Assembly (NCBI GenBank): GCA_002369135.1
Contig: DFEY01000003.1
Location: 779,440-843,439, forward strand
Length of the DNA stretch: 64,000 nucleotides
From: Lachnospira sp. UBA3790
Lineage (GTDB): Bacteria > Bacillota > Clostridia > Lachnospirales > Lachnospiraceae
Direction: 5' to 3'
Shown in pieces: positions 8,703-17,433 of the stretch. Each line of letters opens with the position of its first letter. Within the stretch, counting starts at the first letter, position 1. A program made the translations under genes and the position numbers. The notes beneath the pieces were generated by a model. The model ran no database searches and was not told where the DNA came from. It was given only the letters and a program-made list of their open reading frames with translations.

Positions 8703-9336
8703 TTAAATCTGCCTTCTCTCTATATTCACAGTCTGTTATATTTTCGAACTTTGCTTTTCCGCTAGTTGCATCAACTACACTAGTCCTAAACTTTTCAAAG
8801 TCAGCCTTTTTCATTCGAATTTTAAGTGTGACTCCGTCTGTGTATTCTTCTTCGGCGTCACCAACGCCAAATTGTACCATATTATACTTTATTTTTCCAA
8901 TACTTTCATAGTCTACAGACAGTTCAAAAGAAATACCCTCAGACACTTGCATAATCTCAGCATCATTCAAGCCTTCCACTGCAGCCTGTCCATATGCACG
9001 AATTAATCCGCCAGTACCTAGAAGAGTTCCTCCAAAGTACCTTGTAACAAGTATCAAAGTATTGTGAACATCTTTATTCAAAAGCACCTCCAAAATAGGT
9101 TTGCCCGCTGTGCCCTGTGGTTCTCCGTCGTCAGAGAATCTTTGCACTTCATTATTTGCACCCACACAAAAGGCATAACAATTATGCCTAGCATCCCAAT
9201 ATTCTTTCTTAAGACTCTCTATGATTTGAAGAGCTTCCTCTTCAGTCTCTATAGGAATAACATGGGCAATAAATCTAGACTTTTTCTCGACTACTTCACC
9301 GGTGCCTTTTTCACTTGTAATAAAGTATTCTTTCAT
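8695..9336 (-). CDS. yigZ: YigZ/IMPACT family protein
   Basis: This is a member of the UPF0029/IMPACT family, linked in eukaryotes to translational control; the bacterial role is unsettled. The N-terminal domain shows 'EKKSRFIAHVIPIETEEEAL' and the family signature 'DDGEPQGTAGKPILEVL' followed by 'ILVTRYFGGTLLGTGGLIRAYG'. A small C-terminal DUF1949-like domain follows. I chose ATG 9336 because GAGG is 6 bases upstream; the longer frame starts with a GTG that overlaps this site. Length is 213 residues. It sits immediately upstream of typA. Confidence 0.92.
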   Translation of the reverse strand: MKEYFITSEKGTGEVVEKKSRFIAHVIPIETEEEALQIIESLKKEYWDARHNCYAFCVGANNEVQRFSDDGEPQGTAGKPILEVLLNKDVHNTLILVTRYFGGTLLGTGGLIRAYGQAAVEGLNDAEIMQVSEGISFELSVDYESIGKIKYNMVQFGVGDAEEEYTDGVTLKIRMKKADFEKFRTSVVDATSGKAKFENITDCEYREKADLNG

Positions 9337-9394
9337 ATCAAACCTCACGCCCTACTATAACACACTTTATATAGTTTACAAAACACATTTATAT

Positions 9395-9408
9395 CACTAT
9401 CTATAGTG
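9395..9408. promoter_or_regulatory. Small palindrome between divergent yigZ and PBP genes
   Basis: CACTAT-CT-ATAGTG is a perfect 6-2-6 palindrome in the 141-base divergent spacer, upstream of the PBP -35 box. Near-direct repeats AACACACTT flank it. It could be an operator, but no regulator is identifiable here. Confidence 0.35.
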
Positions 9409-9428
9409 TTAAAACACACTTTTTTCAC

Positions 9429-9457
9429 TTTATAAAACTATACTTATTTGATATAAT
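9429..9457 (+). promoter_or_regulatory. Promoter of the class A PBP gene
   Basis: TTTATA (9429-9434) and a consensus TATAAT (9452-9457) are 17 bases apart. The start codon follows 20 bases later behind GGAGG. Confidence 0.65.
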
Positions 9458-9477
9458 ACGAAAAGCGGAGGAAAGCT

Positions 9478-11991
9478 ATGAATTTCGGATACAAAGAGAC
9501 CATAAAGAAGCAGGAAGACCTCGTTTCTATTAAGAACAAGGTCATCTCAAAATCTAAAATGACATTCATTAAAGTATGTCTGTTTATCGTATTTTTATTT
9601 TTCGCGACCGGCATTTTCCTAGGACTAGGAGTCGTTCACGGCATTATTAAAAGCGCGCCAAATATTGATAATGTTTCTGTTCTTCCATCTTCATACTCTT
9701 CCACTGTTTACGATACTAAAGAGAAAAAAATAGCTAAGCTTATCACCACTGGTTCTAACAGAATCCGTGTTAATTTAGATGATGTACCTGAATATATGCA
9801 ACAAGCTGTTATTGACACTGAGGACGTTCGTTTCTACGATCATAACGGTATCGATATTTATGGTATTGGCCGTGCGGCTGTTATCGCACTCACTACACAA
9901 AACGCATCTGAAGGTGCTAGTACACTTACTCAGCAGGTACTAAAGAATAATGTATTCACAGACTGGACAAAGGAATCTTCGTTCCTTGCTTCTATGAAGA
10001 GAAAGATTCAAGAGCAATACTTAGCAGTTCAGTTGGAACAAAAAACAGATAAGAAAACTATTCTAGAGAATTATTTAAACAGTATTAACTTAGGTTCAAA
10101 CACATTGGGTGTTCAGGCAGCTTCACAGAGATACTTTAACAAGAGCGTAAACAAACTTACTCTTTCAGAAGCTACTGTTATTGCGGGCATCACTCAGAAC
10201 CCTACTAACTACAATCCAATTTTACATCCAAAACTAAACGGCAAAAGACGTAAAAAAATATTAAGAAATATGCTTAAACAAAAACACATCACTCAAGCTC
10301 AGTATGATGAGGCTTTGAAAGATGATGTTTATAAACGCATACAAAAAGTTAATACAAAACTAACAAAGAAAAACACAAATAATGTTTATTCATACTTTGT
10401 AGATGAAGTTATAAAACAGGTTATGCAGGATTTGCAAAACCAAAAGGGTTACACTTATACCCAAGCATACAACGCAGTATATAGTGGCGGTTTGAAGATT
10501 TACTCTACACAAGATTCTAAAATTCAAAAGATTTGTAACGAGGAAATGTCAGACTCTAGCAACTATCCATATCACACATCCTACTCTTTCAACTGGGCTT
10601 GGACTGTACAAAATCCAGACGGTACTGTCGACAACTTTAGCGAAAACGACATTGAAGAATGGCACAGAAAAGTGAAAAAAGAAAAGGATTTCAATTTAAT
10701 TTGGAGTTCACAGCAAGGATGCAGAGACTGCGTCAAACAGTATAAAAAACATTTGATGAAGAAATACTACAAGAACGGCATTAAGGAGTCCGACGGTTAT
10801 ACACAATTCGAAAGTCTCAACTTCACTCCTCAACCACAGGCTTCATTCACAGTAATGGATCAGTACTCTGGTTATGTGAAAGCAATTGTAGGTGGACGTG
10901 GTAAAAAGACTGCTAGTTTGTCTTTGAACCGTGCATCAGACTCTACTAGACAGCCAGGTTCTTGTTTCAAGATTTTATCTACATATGCTCCTGCTATTGA
11001 TACTATGGGATACACGCTCGCTACAAAGATTGTGGATTCACCATTTAAATATGCAACAGGACGTCCAGTTAAGAACTGGTACAGTGGATACAGAGGAACA
11101 GTTACAGTTCGCAAAGCAATCGCTCAATCTATGAATGTTTGCGCAGTTAAAACTTTGACTGAAATCACTCCTCAACTTGGATATGATTATGTATGTAACT
11201 TCGGTATAACTACTCTAGTGGAGGGTCAGGACAACAGACAACCTTTAGCACTTGGTGGTATCACAAGAGGCGTTAAGAATTTAGAGATGACTGGTGCTTA
11301 TGCTACTATCGCCAATGATGGTGTTTACACAAGACCAGCATTCTATACAAAGGTAGTTGATAGTTCAGGAAACGTTCTACTTGATAACACAAAACCTATC
11401 ACGCATACCGTACTTAAATCTTCTACTGCTACACTTCTAACCCAAGGAATGACTAGCGTTATTACTGAAGGTACTGGTAAGGCTTGTAAGTTAGATGATA
11501 TGCCTGTATCAGGCAAAACAGGTACTACTTCTAGTTCATATGATTTATGGTTCAGCGGATTCACTCCTTATCTTACAGCTTCTATTTGGACTGGATATGA
11601 TGAAAATAAAGAATTAGCCGGTGACCAAGCTTATCACGAAAGACTCTGGGCTAAGATAATGAATAGAATTAATGAAGTAAAAAAATATAAAGAAAAGAAA
11701 TTCAAAATTTCTAAAGATGTAAAAAAATACTATGGTGGCGGTGCTAACGGTGAATACTTCGCCAAAGGAACAGAGCCTGATGGTTCACACGAGGAAGGCG
11801 AAACCGAATCGTATGACTATAATTATGATTACGATTATGATTACAATAACCGTACCACTACAAAGAGCCAAAAATCTACACAGAAAACTACAGTGGCACC
11901 AACTAAGAAAACTGCTGAAACGAATGCTGTAGCACCAACAAAAAAACAACAACAGCCTCAGCAAACGCAGAGAAATCACTGGAATAATTAA
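9478..11991 (+). CDS. Class A penicillin-binding protein (PBP1A type)
   Basis: This bifunctional peptidoglycan glycosyltransferase and DD-transpeptidase is anchored in the membrane. The 837-residue protein has a short cytoplasmic tail, a transmembrane helix at ~29-57, and a GT51 domain with the catalytic 'EDVRFYDHNGID' (Glu115) and 'STLTQQVLKN'. The transpeptidase domain has all three motifs: S495-C-F-K498, S551-M-N553 and K680-TGT. The last ~100 residues are a low-complexity tail with a YD/YN run, Thr/Lys-rich APTKK repeats and a Gln-rich end, probably wall-spanning. GGAGG lies 7 bases before the ATG. It is a plus-strand single-gene unit with a promoter before and a terminator after it. Confidence 0.96.
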   Translation: MNFGYKETIKKQEDLVSIKNKVISKSKMTFIKVCLFIVFLFFATGIFLGLGVVHGIIKSAPNIDNVSVLPSSYSSTVYDTKEKKIAKLITTGSNRIRVNLDDVPEYMQQAVIDTEDVRFYDHNGIDIYGIGRAAVIALTTQNASEGASTLTQQVLKNNVFTDWTKESSFLASMKRKIQEQYLAVQLEQKTDKKTILENYLNSINLGSNTLGVQAASQRYFNKSVNKLTLSEATVIAGITQNPTNYNPILHPKLNGKRRKKILRNMLKQKHITQAQYDEALKDDVYKRIQKVNTKLTKKNTNNVYSYFVDEVIKQVMQDLQNQKGYTYTQAYNAVYSGGLKIYSTQDSKIQKICNEEMSDSSNYPYHTSYSFNWAWTVQNPDGTVDNFSENDIEEWHRKVKKEKDFNLIWSSQQGCRDCVKQYKKHLMKKYYKNGIKESDGYTQFESLNFTPQPQASFTVMDQYSGYVKAIVGGRGKKTASLSLNRASDSTRQPGSCFKILSTYAPAIDTMGYTLATKIVDSPFKYATGRPVKNWYSGYRGTVTVRKAIAQSMNVCAVKTLTEITPQLGYDYVCNFGITTLVEGQDNRQPLALGGITRGVKNLEMTGAYATIANDGVYTRPAFYTKVVDSSGNVLLDNTKPITHTVLKSSTATLLTQGMTSVITEGTGKACKLDDMPVSGKTGTTSSSYDLWFSGFTPYLTASIWTGYDENKELAGDQAYHERLWAKIMNRINEVKKYKEKKFKISKDVKKYYGGGANGEYFAKGTEPDGSHEEGETESYDYNYDYDYDYNNRTTTKSQKSTQKTTVAPTKKTAETNAVAPTKKQQQPQQTQRNHWNN

Positions 11992-12014
11992 TCAATAATC
12001 TATTTAATCAATAT

Positions 12015-12073
12015 AAAAGAAACACGATAGGTTCTCACTTAAAATCGTTCGTAACCTATCGTGTTTCTTTTTT
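12015..12073. terminator. Bidirectional terminator between PBP and beta-glucuronidase genes
   Basis: Perfect 19-bp arms (12015-12033 and 12053-12071) enclose a 19-base loop, with T-rich runs on both sides. It sits between two convergent genes. Confidence 0.9.
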
Positions 12074-12088
12074 ACTTTAAATTTCTTA

Positions 12089-13873
12089 TTACTTATTCCA
12101 GCGTTTTCTTAAAAGATGAGCTGCTGCTTTCGGTTGTCTATTTCTTGTGAAAACTCCTTTTTTATTTCCATCTACTCTATTAAGTCCCTGCTTTGTTTGG
12201 AAATCACAATACGCCCAAACATGCTCACCTATCATAAAATCTAGTTTATCAAAAGTCTTATGAAACTCATCTAAGTATTCACATTGGAATTCCTCAGTAA
12301 ACGCCACTGCTGGTAATTTATGATATCCAGCTATAGTGTCTGCTCCATACTCACTCATAATTATCGGTTTATGGTACTTGTCATACCACTTGTTCATCTC
12401 AAGTTCTAACTGTTGTCCAATTACTTCTATATGAGAGTGATCTGTGTACCAAGCATAATATCTATTCACACAAATCACATCCACCCATTGGCTTACTTTG
12501 TCGCCCTCTGGTCCTGTTGTGTGAACAATTGTAATAGGTCTAGTGTCATCCAAAGACCTCATAGTCTTTGCAACCTTTTCAAAGTAAGGCGCCGCCCCCT
12601 CTTCATGAGTAGCAGCCTCATTAGCAATAGACCACATAACAACAGATGGGTGGTTTTTATCACGCTCATACATTTCCTTTAACATATCAAGGTGATGATT
12701 TAATGTGTCATCATTTACTCTGTCCCCGCCAAAGACGCTCTTTCCATCCCAAAAGCACATTCCAACTGCAGGGACTTCGTCTATCACTACAAATCCCTCT
12801 CTGTCAGCTAGTTTCATATGCTCCTCTGAATATGGATAATGCGATGTTCTAAACGAATTAGCACCTATCCATTTAAGCATATTGAAATCTCTGACATTTA
12901 GTGCTTCGTCTAATCCTTTGCCGTGGATATCACTATCCTCATGTCTTCCAAATCCTTTGAAATAGAATGCTTTTCCGTTTATTAAAAACTCTTTATCAGT
13001 AACTTCTATTTCTCTAAAACCAAACTCTTCAGTATAAGCATCCTCTTCGCCCTCTACTTTTAATTTATATAAGTATGCTGCGCCAGGATTCCAAAGAGTT
13101 GGATTATCAACCTTTAGCTCTGCCACATACATCTCATCATCTTTTTTGTGGTCGCTTTCCACTGCTGCTTTATCAATCTCATTTGTAGACGCAACTACAT
13201 TTCCATCTTCATCTATTACGCTTATCTTCTTTATAATATCAGTAGCAAAAACAAACGCCTCTACCTTGCCATCATTGTCAGTTCTAATAACAATGTCGTC
13301 TATATAATTCTTTGGCGTAGTATACAGTTTGACCGGTCTATGAATACCCGAGTAATTGTAAAAATCAAAGTAAGTCTCTTGGTAGTGATATCCATCCGGA
13401 TGCTTCTCATCATCTTCAGTTATCACTTCACCGCAAGGAATGCATGTCCAATCAAGGACATTGCTTAGCGCAACAGTAAGTCTATGCTCTTCCAAATCGG
13501 ACTTTTCTACTAGCTCCGTGATGTCCGCTTCAAAGGGAGTAAATCCACCCTTATGATGAACAACTTCCACTCCATCTACATACACTACTGCATGATGTGT
13601 AGCGCTTCCAAAACGAAGTACTATCCTCTTACCTTCCCAGCTATCTGGGATAATAAACTCGCGCTCATACCAGACATTACCCACATGCTCTTTGCTCTCT
13701 TGATCTGTAAAAAGATCATTATAGCTGGCAGGCACCGCCATTGGCACAGTATCAGTAAGCGGTTTTTCATACCACTTTTCCTCTATACCAACATTGTCAG
13801 TATCAATCTTAAAATTCCAAATTCCGTTTAGGTTTTTAACTTCTCTTACCTTGTTTTCAATTGGATATAACAT
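12089..13873 (-). CDS. uidA: Beta-glucuronidase, glycoside hydrolase family 2
   Basis: It hydrolyses beta-D-glucuronides. The 594-residue protein has the GH2 order: sugar-binding jelly roll (~1-190), immunoglobulin-like domain, then the TIM barrel. The acid/base is Glu419 in 'WSIANEA' and the nucleophile Glu508 in 'IMSEYG'. The 'GNKKG' segment gives the N570-x-K572 pair that recognises the glucuronate carboxylate, which separates true glucuronidases from beta-galactosidases. The active-site loop after 'VPAVGMCFWDG' is shorter than in the E. coli enzyme. There is no signal peptide, so it is cytoplasmic. GGAGG is 7 bases before ATG 13873. No transporter or uidR-like regulator lies beside it. 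Confidence 0.95.
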   Translation of the reverse strand: MLYPIENKVREVKNLNGIWNFKIDTDNVGIEEKWYEKPLTDTVPMAVPASYNDLFTDQESKEHVGNVWYEREFIIPDSWEGKRIVLRFGSATHHAVVYVDGVEVVHHKGGFTPFEADITELVEKSDLEEHRLTVALSNVLDWTCIPCGEVITEDDEKHPDGYHYQETYFDFYNYSGIHRPVKLYTTPKNYIDDIVIRTDNDGKVEAFVFATDIIKKISVIDEDGNVVASTNEIDKAAVESDHKKDDEMYVAELKVDNPTLWNPGAAYLYKLKVEGEEDAYTEEFGFREIEVTDKEFLINGKAFYFKGFGRHEDSDIHGKGLDEALNVRDFNMLKWIGANSFRTSHYPYSEEHMKLADREGFVVIDEVPAVGMCFWDGKSVFGGDRVNDDTLNHHLDMLKEMYERDKNHPSVVMWSIANEAATHEEGAAPYFEKVAKTMRSLDDTRPITIVHTTGPEGDKVSQWVDVICVNRYYAWYTDHSHIEVIGQQLELEMNKWYDKYHKPIIMSEYGADTIAGYHKLPAVAFTEEFQCEYLDEFHKTFDKLDFMIGEHVWAYCDFQTKQGLNRVDGNKKGVFTRNRQPKAAAHLLRKRWNK

Positions 13874-13933
13874 CGCTTTCCTCCGCTCAAAAAACTCTAG
13901 TTTTATATTATCAAAAATACAAGCAATTACAAT

Positions 13934-13967
13934 AAAAAAAGCCGAAACCCGTATAGGATTTCGGCTT
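13934..13967 (-). terminator. Terminator of gdhA
   Basis: A 9-bp stem (AAGCCGAAA / TTTCGGCTT) is followed on the minus strand by a seven-T run, 23 bases after the gdhA stop. Confidence 0.9.
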
Positions 13968-13990
13968 AATTGATTTATTTACTATTAATT

Positions 13991-15325
<1,335 letters not shown>

Positions 15326-15430
15326 AATATAACCTCCCTATGTATATATGAATTAGCAACTTCCTCATAACTAATTCAAGTTATCTATTCTCATTGCGAA
15401 AACTATATGTCTCACGCAACAACTTCCAAC

Positions 15431-15459
15431 ATTATACTTGTAATCCTTAATTTTTGCAA
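15431..15459 (-). promoter_or_regulatory. Promoter of gdhA
   Basis: TTGCAA (15459-15454) and TATAAT (15436-15431) on the minus strand are 17 bases apart. The ~100-base leader contains a GAATTAG/CTAATTC inverted repeat near the ribosome site and two CAACTTCC direct repeats. Confidence 0.82.
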
Positions 15460-15504
15460 TAAAAATGTGTCTTTATCTTCATTTTTTTAAGTATATTAAG
15501 TGTC

Positions 15505-15523
15505 AACTTAATAATATTAAGTT
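15505..15523. promoter_or_regulatory. Palindromic TTAAG cluster upstream of the putP promoter
   Basis: AACTTAAT-AAT-ATTAAGTT is a perfect 19-base palindrome ending 5 bases before the putP -35 box. Two more TTAAG copies lie just to its left (15488-15500). The spacing fits an activator or repressor site for putP; no regulator is encoded nearby. Confidence 0.5.
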
Positions 15524-15527
15524 TTTA

Positions 15528-15556
15528 TTGCTATTTGCCCCATTTTTCGGTAAAAT
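15528..15556 (+). promoter_or_regulatory. Promoter of putP
   Basis: TTGCTA (15528-15533) and TAAAAT (15551-15556) are 17 bases apart. The leader of ~100 bases to the putP ATG holds an ATTCCT-GGAG-AGGAAT hairpin. Confidence 0.65.
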
Positions 15557-15594
15557 TATTACTGTTGTGGCTTCATATTATATGGAGAGATCGT

Positions 15595-15609
15595 ATGAAA
15601 ACTAAATAA
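15595..15609 (+). other. Possible minimal leader ORF (MKTK) before putP
   Basis: ATG AAA ACT AAA TAA is preceded by GGAGAG at a workable distance and is followed by the small ATTCCT/AGGAAT hairpin. Four codons could be chance. The rest of the 15326-15658 gap holds only the promoters and palindrome listed separately. Confidence 0.2.
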
Positions 15610-15658
15610 TTCCTGGAGAGGAATCCAAACATACTACTATTTTTTTTAGGAGTATTAT

Positions 15659-17206
15659 ATGAATTCAGCAAATTTGACAATTCTAATCACTATCGTTTGT
15701 TATATGCTAATGACTATAATCATAGGTTTGTATTTTTCTAACAAAAACAAAAATACAGGCGACTTTTATTTGGGAGGAAGAAAGTTAGGACCATTTGTAA
15801 CAGCTATGAGTGCTGAAGCCTCAGATATGAGCGCTTGGCTTCTAATGGGACTTCCTGGTGTAGCATATATTTCAGGATGTGGAGAGGCTGTTTGGACAGT
15901 TATCGGATTGGGAGTTGGTACATATATCAACTGGCTAATCGTAGCCAAACGTTTGAGACTATACTCAAACAAGATTGGTGCTATTACTATCCCGGATTTC
16001 TTCGCCAACAGATTCAGAGACAAATATGCACTTAAACTTATCTCTGCCTTAATTATTATCATTTTCTTTGTACCATACACTGGTTCAGGATTTGCAGCAT
16101 GTGGTAAGTTGTTTAAATCATTATTTGGCGTGGACTACCATGCAGCAATGATTATAAGTGCCGCTGTTATTATCATCTATACAACATTAGGTGGTTTCTT
16201 AGCAGCTTCCACTACTGACTTTGTTCAGGGTATCATTATGACAACAGCATTAGTTGCTATCGTTTTGTTTGGCGTTCACGAAATGCACGGCGAAGCAAAC
16301 ATTTATCATTCAGTTAAAGATATCCCAGGATATTTAAGTTTAACTCATATAACTGCGGATATGAAAAAGGCCGGCATAGGATCAGCCGGTGGATTTGGAA
16401 TAATCGCCATCATTTCTACTCTAGCTTGGGGACTTGGTTACTTCGGTATGCCTCACGTGCTACTTAGATTTATGGCTATCAAAGATCCAAAGAAACTTAA
16501 AACTTCAAGAAGATTCGCAAGTGTTTGGGTATTTATCTCAATGTTTATAGCAATCTTTATTGGTATTACAGGTCTTGCAATGTCAATCGCAGGAAAGATT
16601 GATTTCCTAGGAGCTGACGGTTCTGAAACAATTATCGTTGTGATTGCTAACTTGATGAGTAAATACGGTATCTTCTTTGCTATTGTGGCTGGTATAGTTT
16701 TGGCAGGTATCCTTGCTTCTACAATGTCTACTTCAGACTCACAGCTACTTGCCGCTTCATCTAGTGTTTCAGAAAACATCCTAGATGGTGTATTCGGCAT
16801 CAAGTTGTCTAATGCAAAGAAAATGCTTATCGCAAGAATAGCAGTTATCTGTATTGCAGTTATCGGTGTTATTATTGCTTGGAATCCAAACAGTAGCGTA
16901 TTCGAGATTGTATCATTCGCATGGGCAGGATTCGGTGCTACATTCGGACCAGTAATGCTAGTATCACTATTCTGGAAGAGAGCAAACAAATATGGTTGTA
17001 TCGCCGGCATGGTTGTTGGTGCTGTTACAATCTTTGTATGGAAGTTCTTAGTAAGACCAAATGTACCTGCATTAGACTTCTACGAACTACTTCCAGCATT
17101 CATCCTAGCTACTATAACCATCATCATCGTTAGTCTTTGCACAAAAGCACCTGAAAAAGAGATTGTGGATGAGTTTGATAGTGTGAAAAAAGCGATGAAG
17201 GAATAA
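15659..17206 (+). CDS. putP: Sodium/proline symporter (SSS family)
   Basis: This Na+-coupled transporter of the solute:sodium symporter family is most like PutP and would import proline for osmoprotection or catabolism. The 515-residue protein has about 13 membrane helices. Family signatures include 'DFYLGGRKLGPFVTAMSAEASDMSAWLLMG' split over helices 1-2, 'NWLIVAKRLRLYS', 'ITIPDFFANRF', 'VPYTGSGFAACGKLF', 'FGMPHVLLRFMAIKD' and 'ILASTMSTSDSQLLAASSSVSENI', which holds the conserved sodium-site serines/threonines. AGGAG is 6 bases before the ATG. The last codons lie inside the inverted-repeat element at 17190-17435. No putA or proline catabolic gene is adjacent. Confidence 0.93.
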   Translation: MNSANLTILITIVCYMLMTIIIGLYFSNKNKNTGDFYLGGRKLGPFVTAMSAEASDMSAWLLMGLPGVAYISGCGEAVWTVIGLGVGTYINWLIVAKRLRLYSNKIGAITIPDFFANRFRDKYALKLISALIIIIFFVPYTGSGFAACGKLFKSLFGVDYHAAMIISAAVIIIYTTLGGFLAASTTDFVQGIIMTTALVAIVLFGVHEMHGEANIYHSVKDIPGYLSLTHITADMKKAGIGSAGGFGIIAIISTLAWGLGYFGMPHVLLRFMAIKDPKKLKTSRRFASVWVFISMFIAIFIGITGLAMSIAGKIDFLGADGSETIIVVIANLMSKYGIFFAIVAGIVLAGILASTMSTSDSQLLAASSSVSENILDGVFGIKLSNAKKMLIARIAVICIAVIGVIIAWNPNSSVFEIVSFAWAGFGATFGPVMLVSLFWKRANKYGCIAGMVVGAVTIFVWKFLVRPNVPALDFYELLPAFILATITIIIVSLCTKAPEKEIVDEFDSVKKAMKE

Positions 17207-17274
17207 GCAATAGATTTAAACACTCTGCAGAGATGATTCGATTTAATCAATCAGTAGGAGAAAAAATATAGGGA

Positions 17275-17302
17275 CAAATTTTGTTCACCAAAACAAAATT
17301 TG
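17275..17302. other. Hairpin inside the inverted-repeat element
   Basis: The 11-bp arms CAAATTTTGTT and AACAAAATTTG enclose a 6-base loop. It lies directly before the terminator at 17311 and lacks a T-run of its own. Confidence 0.6.
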
Positions 17303-17310
17303 GAGCGAAC

Positions 17311-17345
17311 AAAAAGGAGTTTTCATCAAGAAAACTCCTTTTTTT
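17311..17345. terminator. Bidirectional terminator between putP and the sulfatase gene
   Basis: The 14-bp arms AAAAAGGAGTTTTC and GAAAACTCCTTTTT have a 5-base loop and T-runs on both strands. It is central in the inverted-repeat element and serves two convergent genes. Confidence 0.88.
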
Positions 17346-17433
17346 GAGCTCGTGCCCTAGTATTTTTTCGACTAGTGATTGTAATTAAATATCATCTCGA
17401 AGCCGTTTAAATCTATTGCTTATTGCTCATCGC

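Noticed and set aside
11812..11851. Phase-variable repeat in the PBP tail
   Set aside because: The YD/YN run is coded by short, imperfect repeats whose codons vary, which makes slippage unlikely; it reads as ordinary low-complexity sequence.
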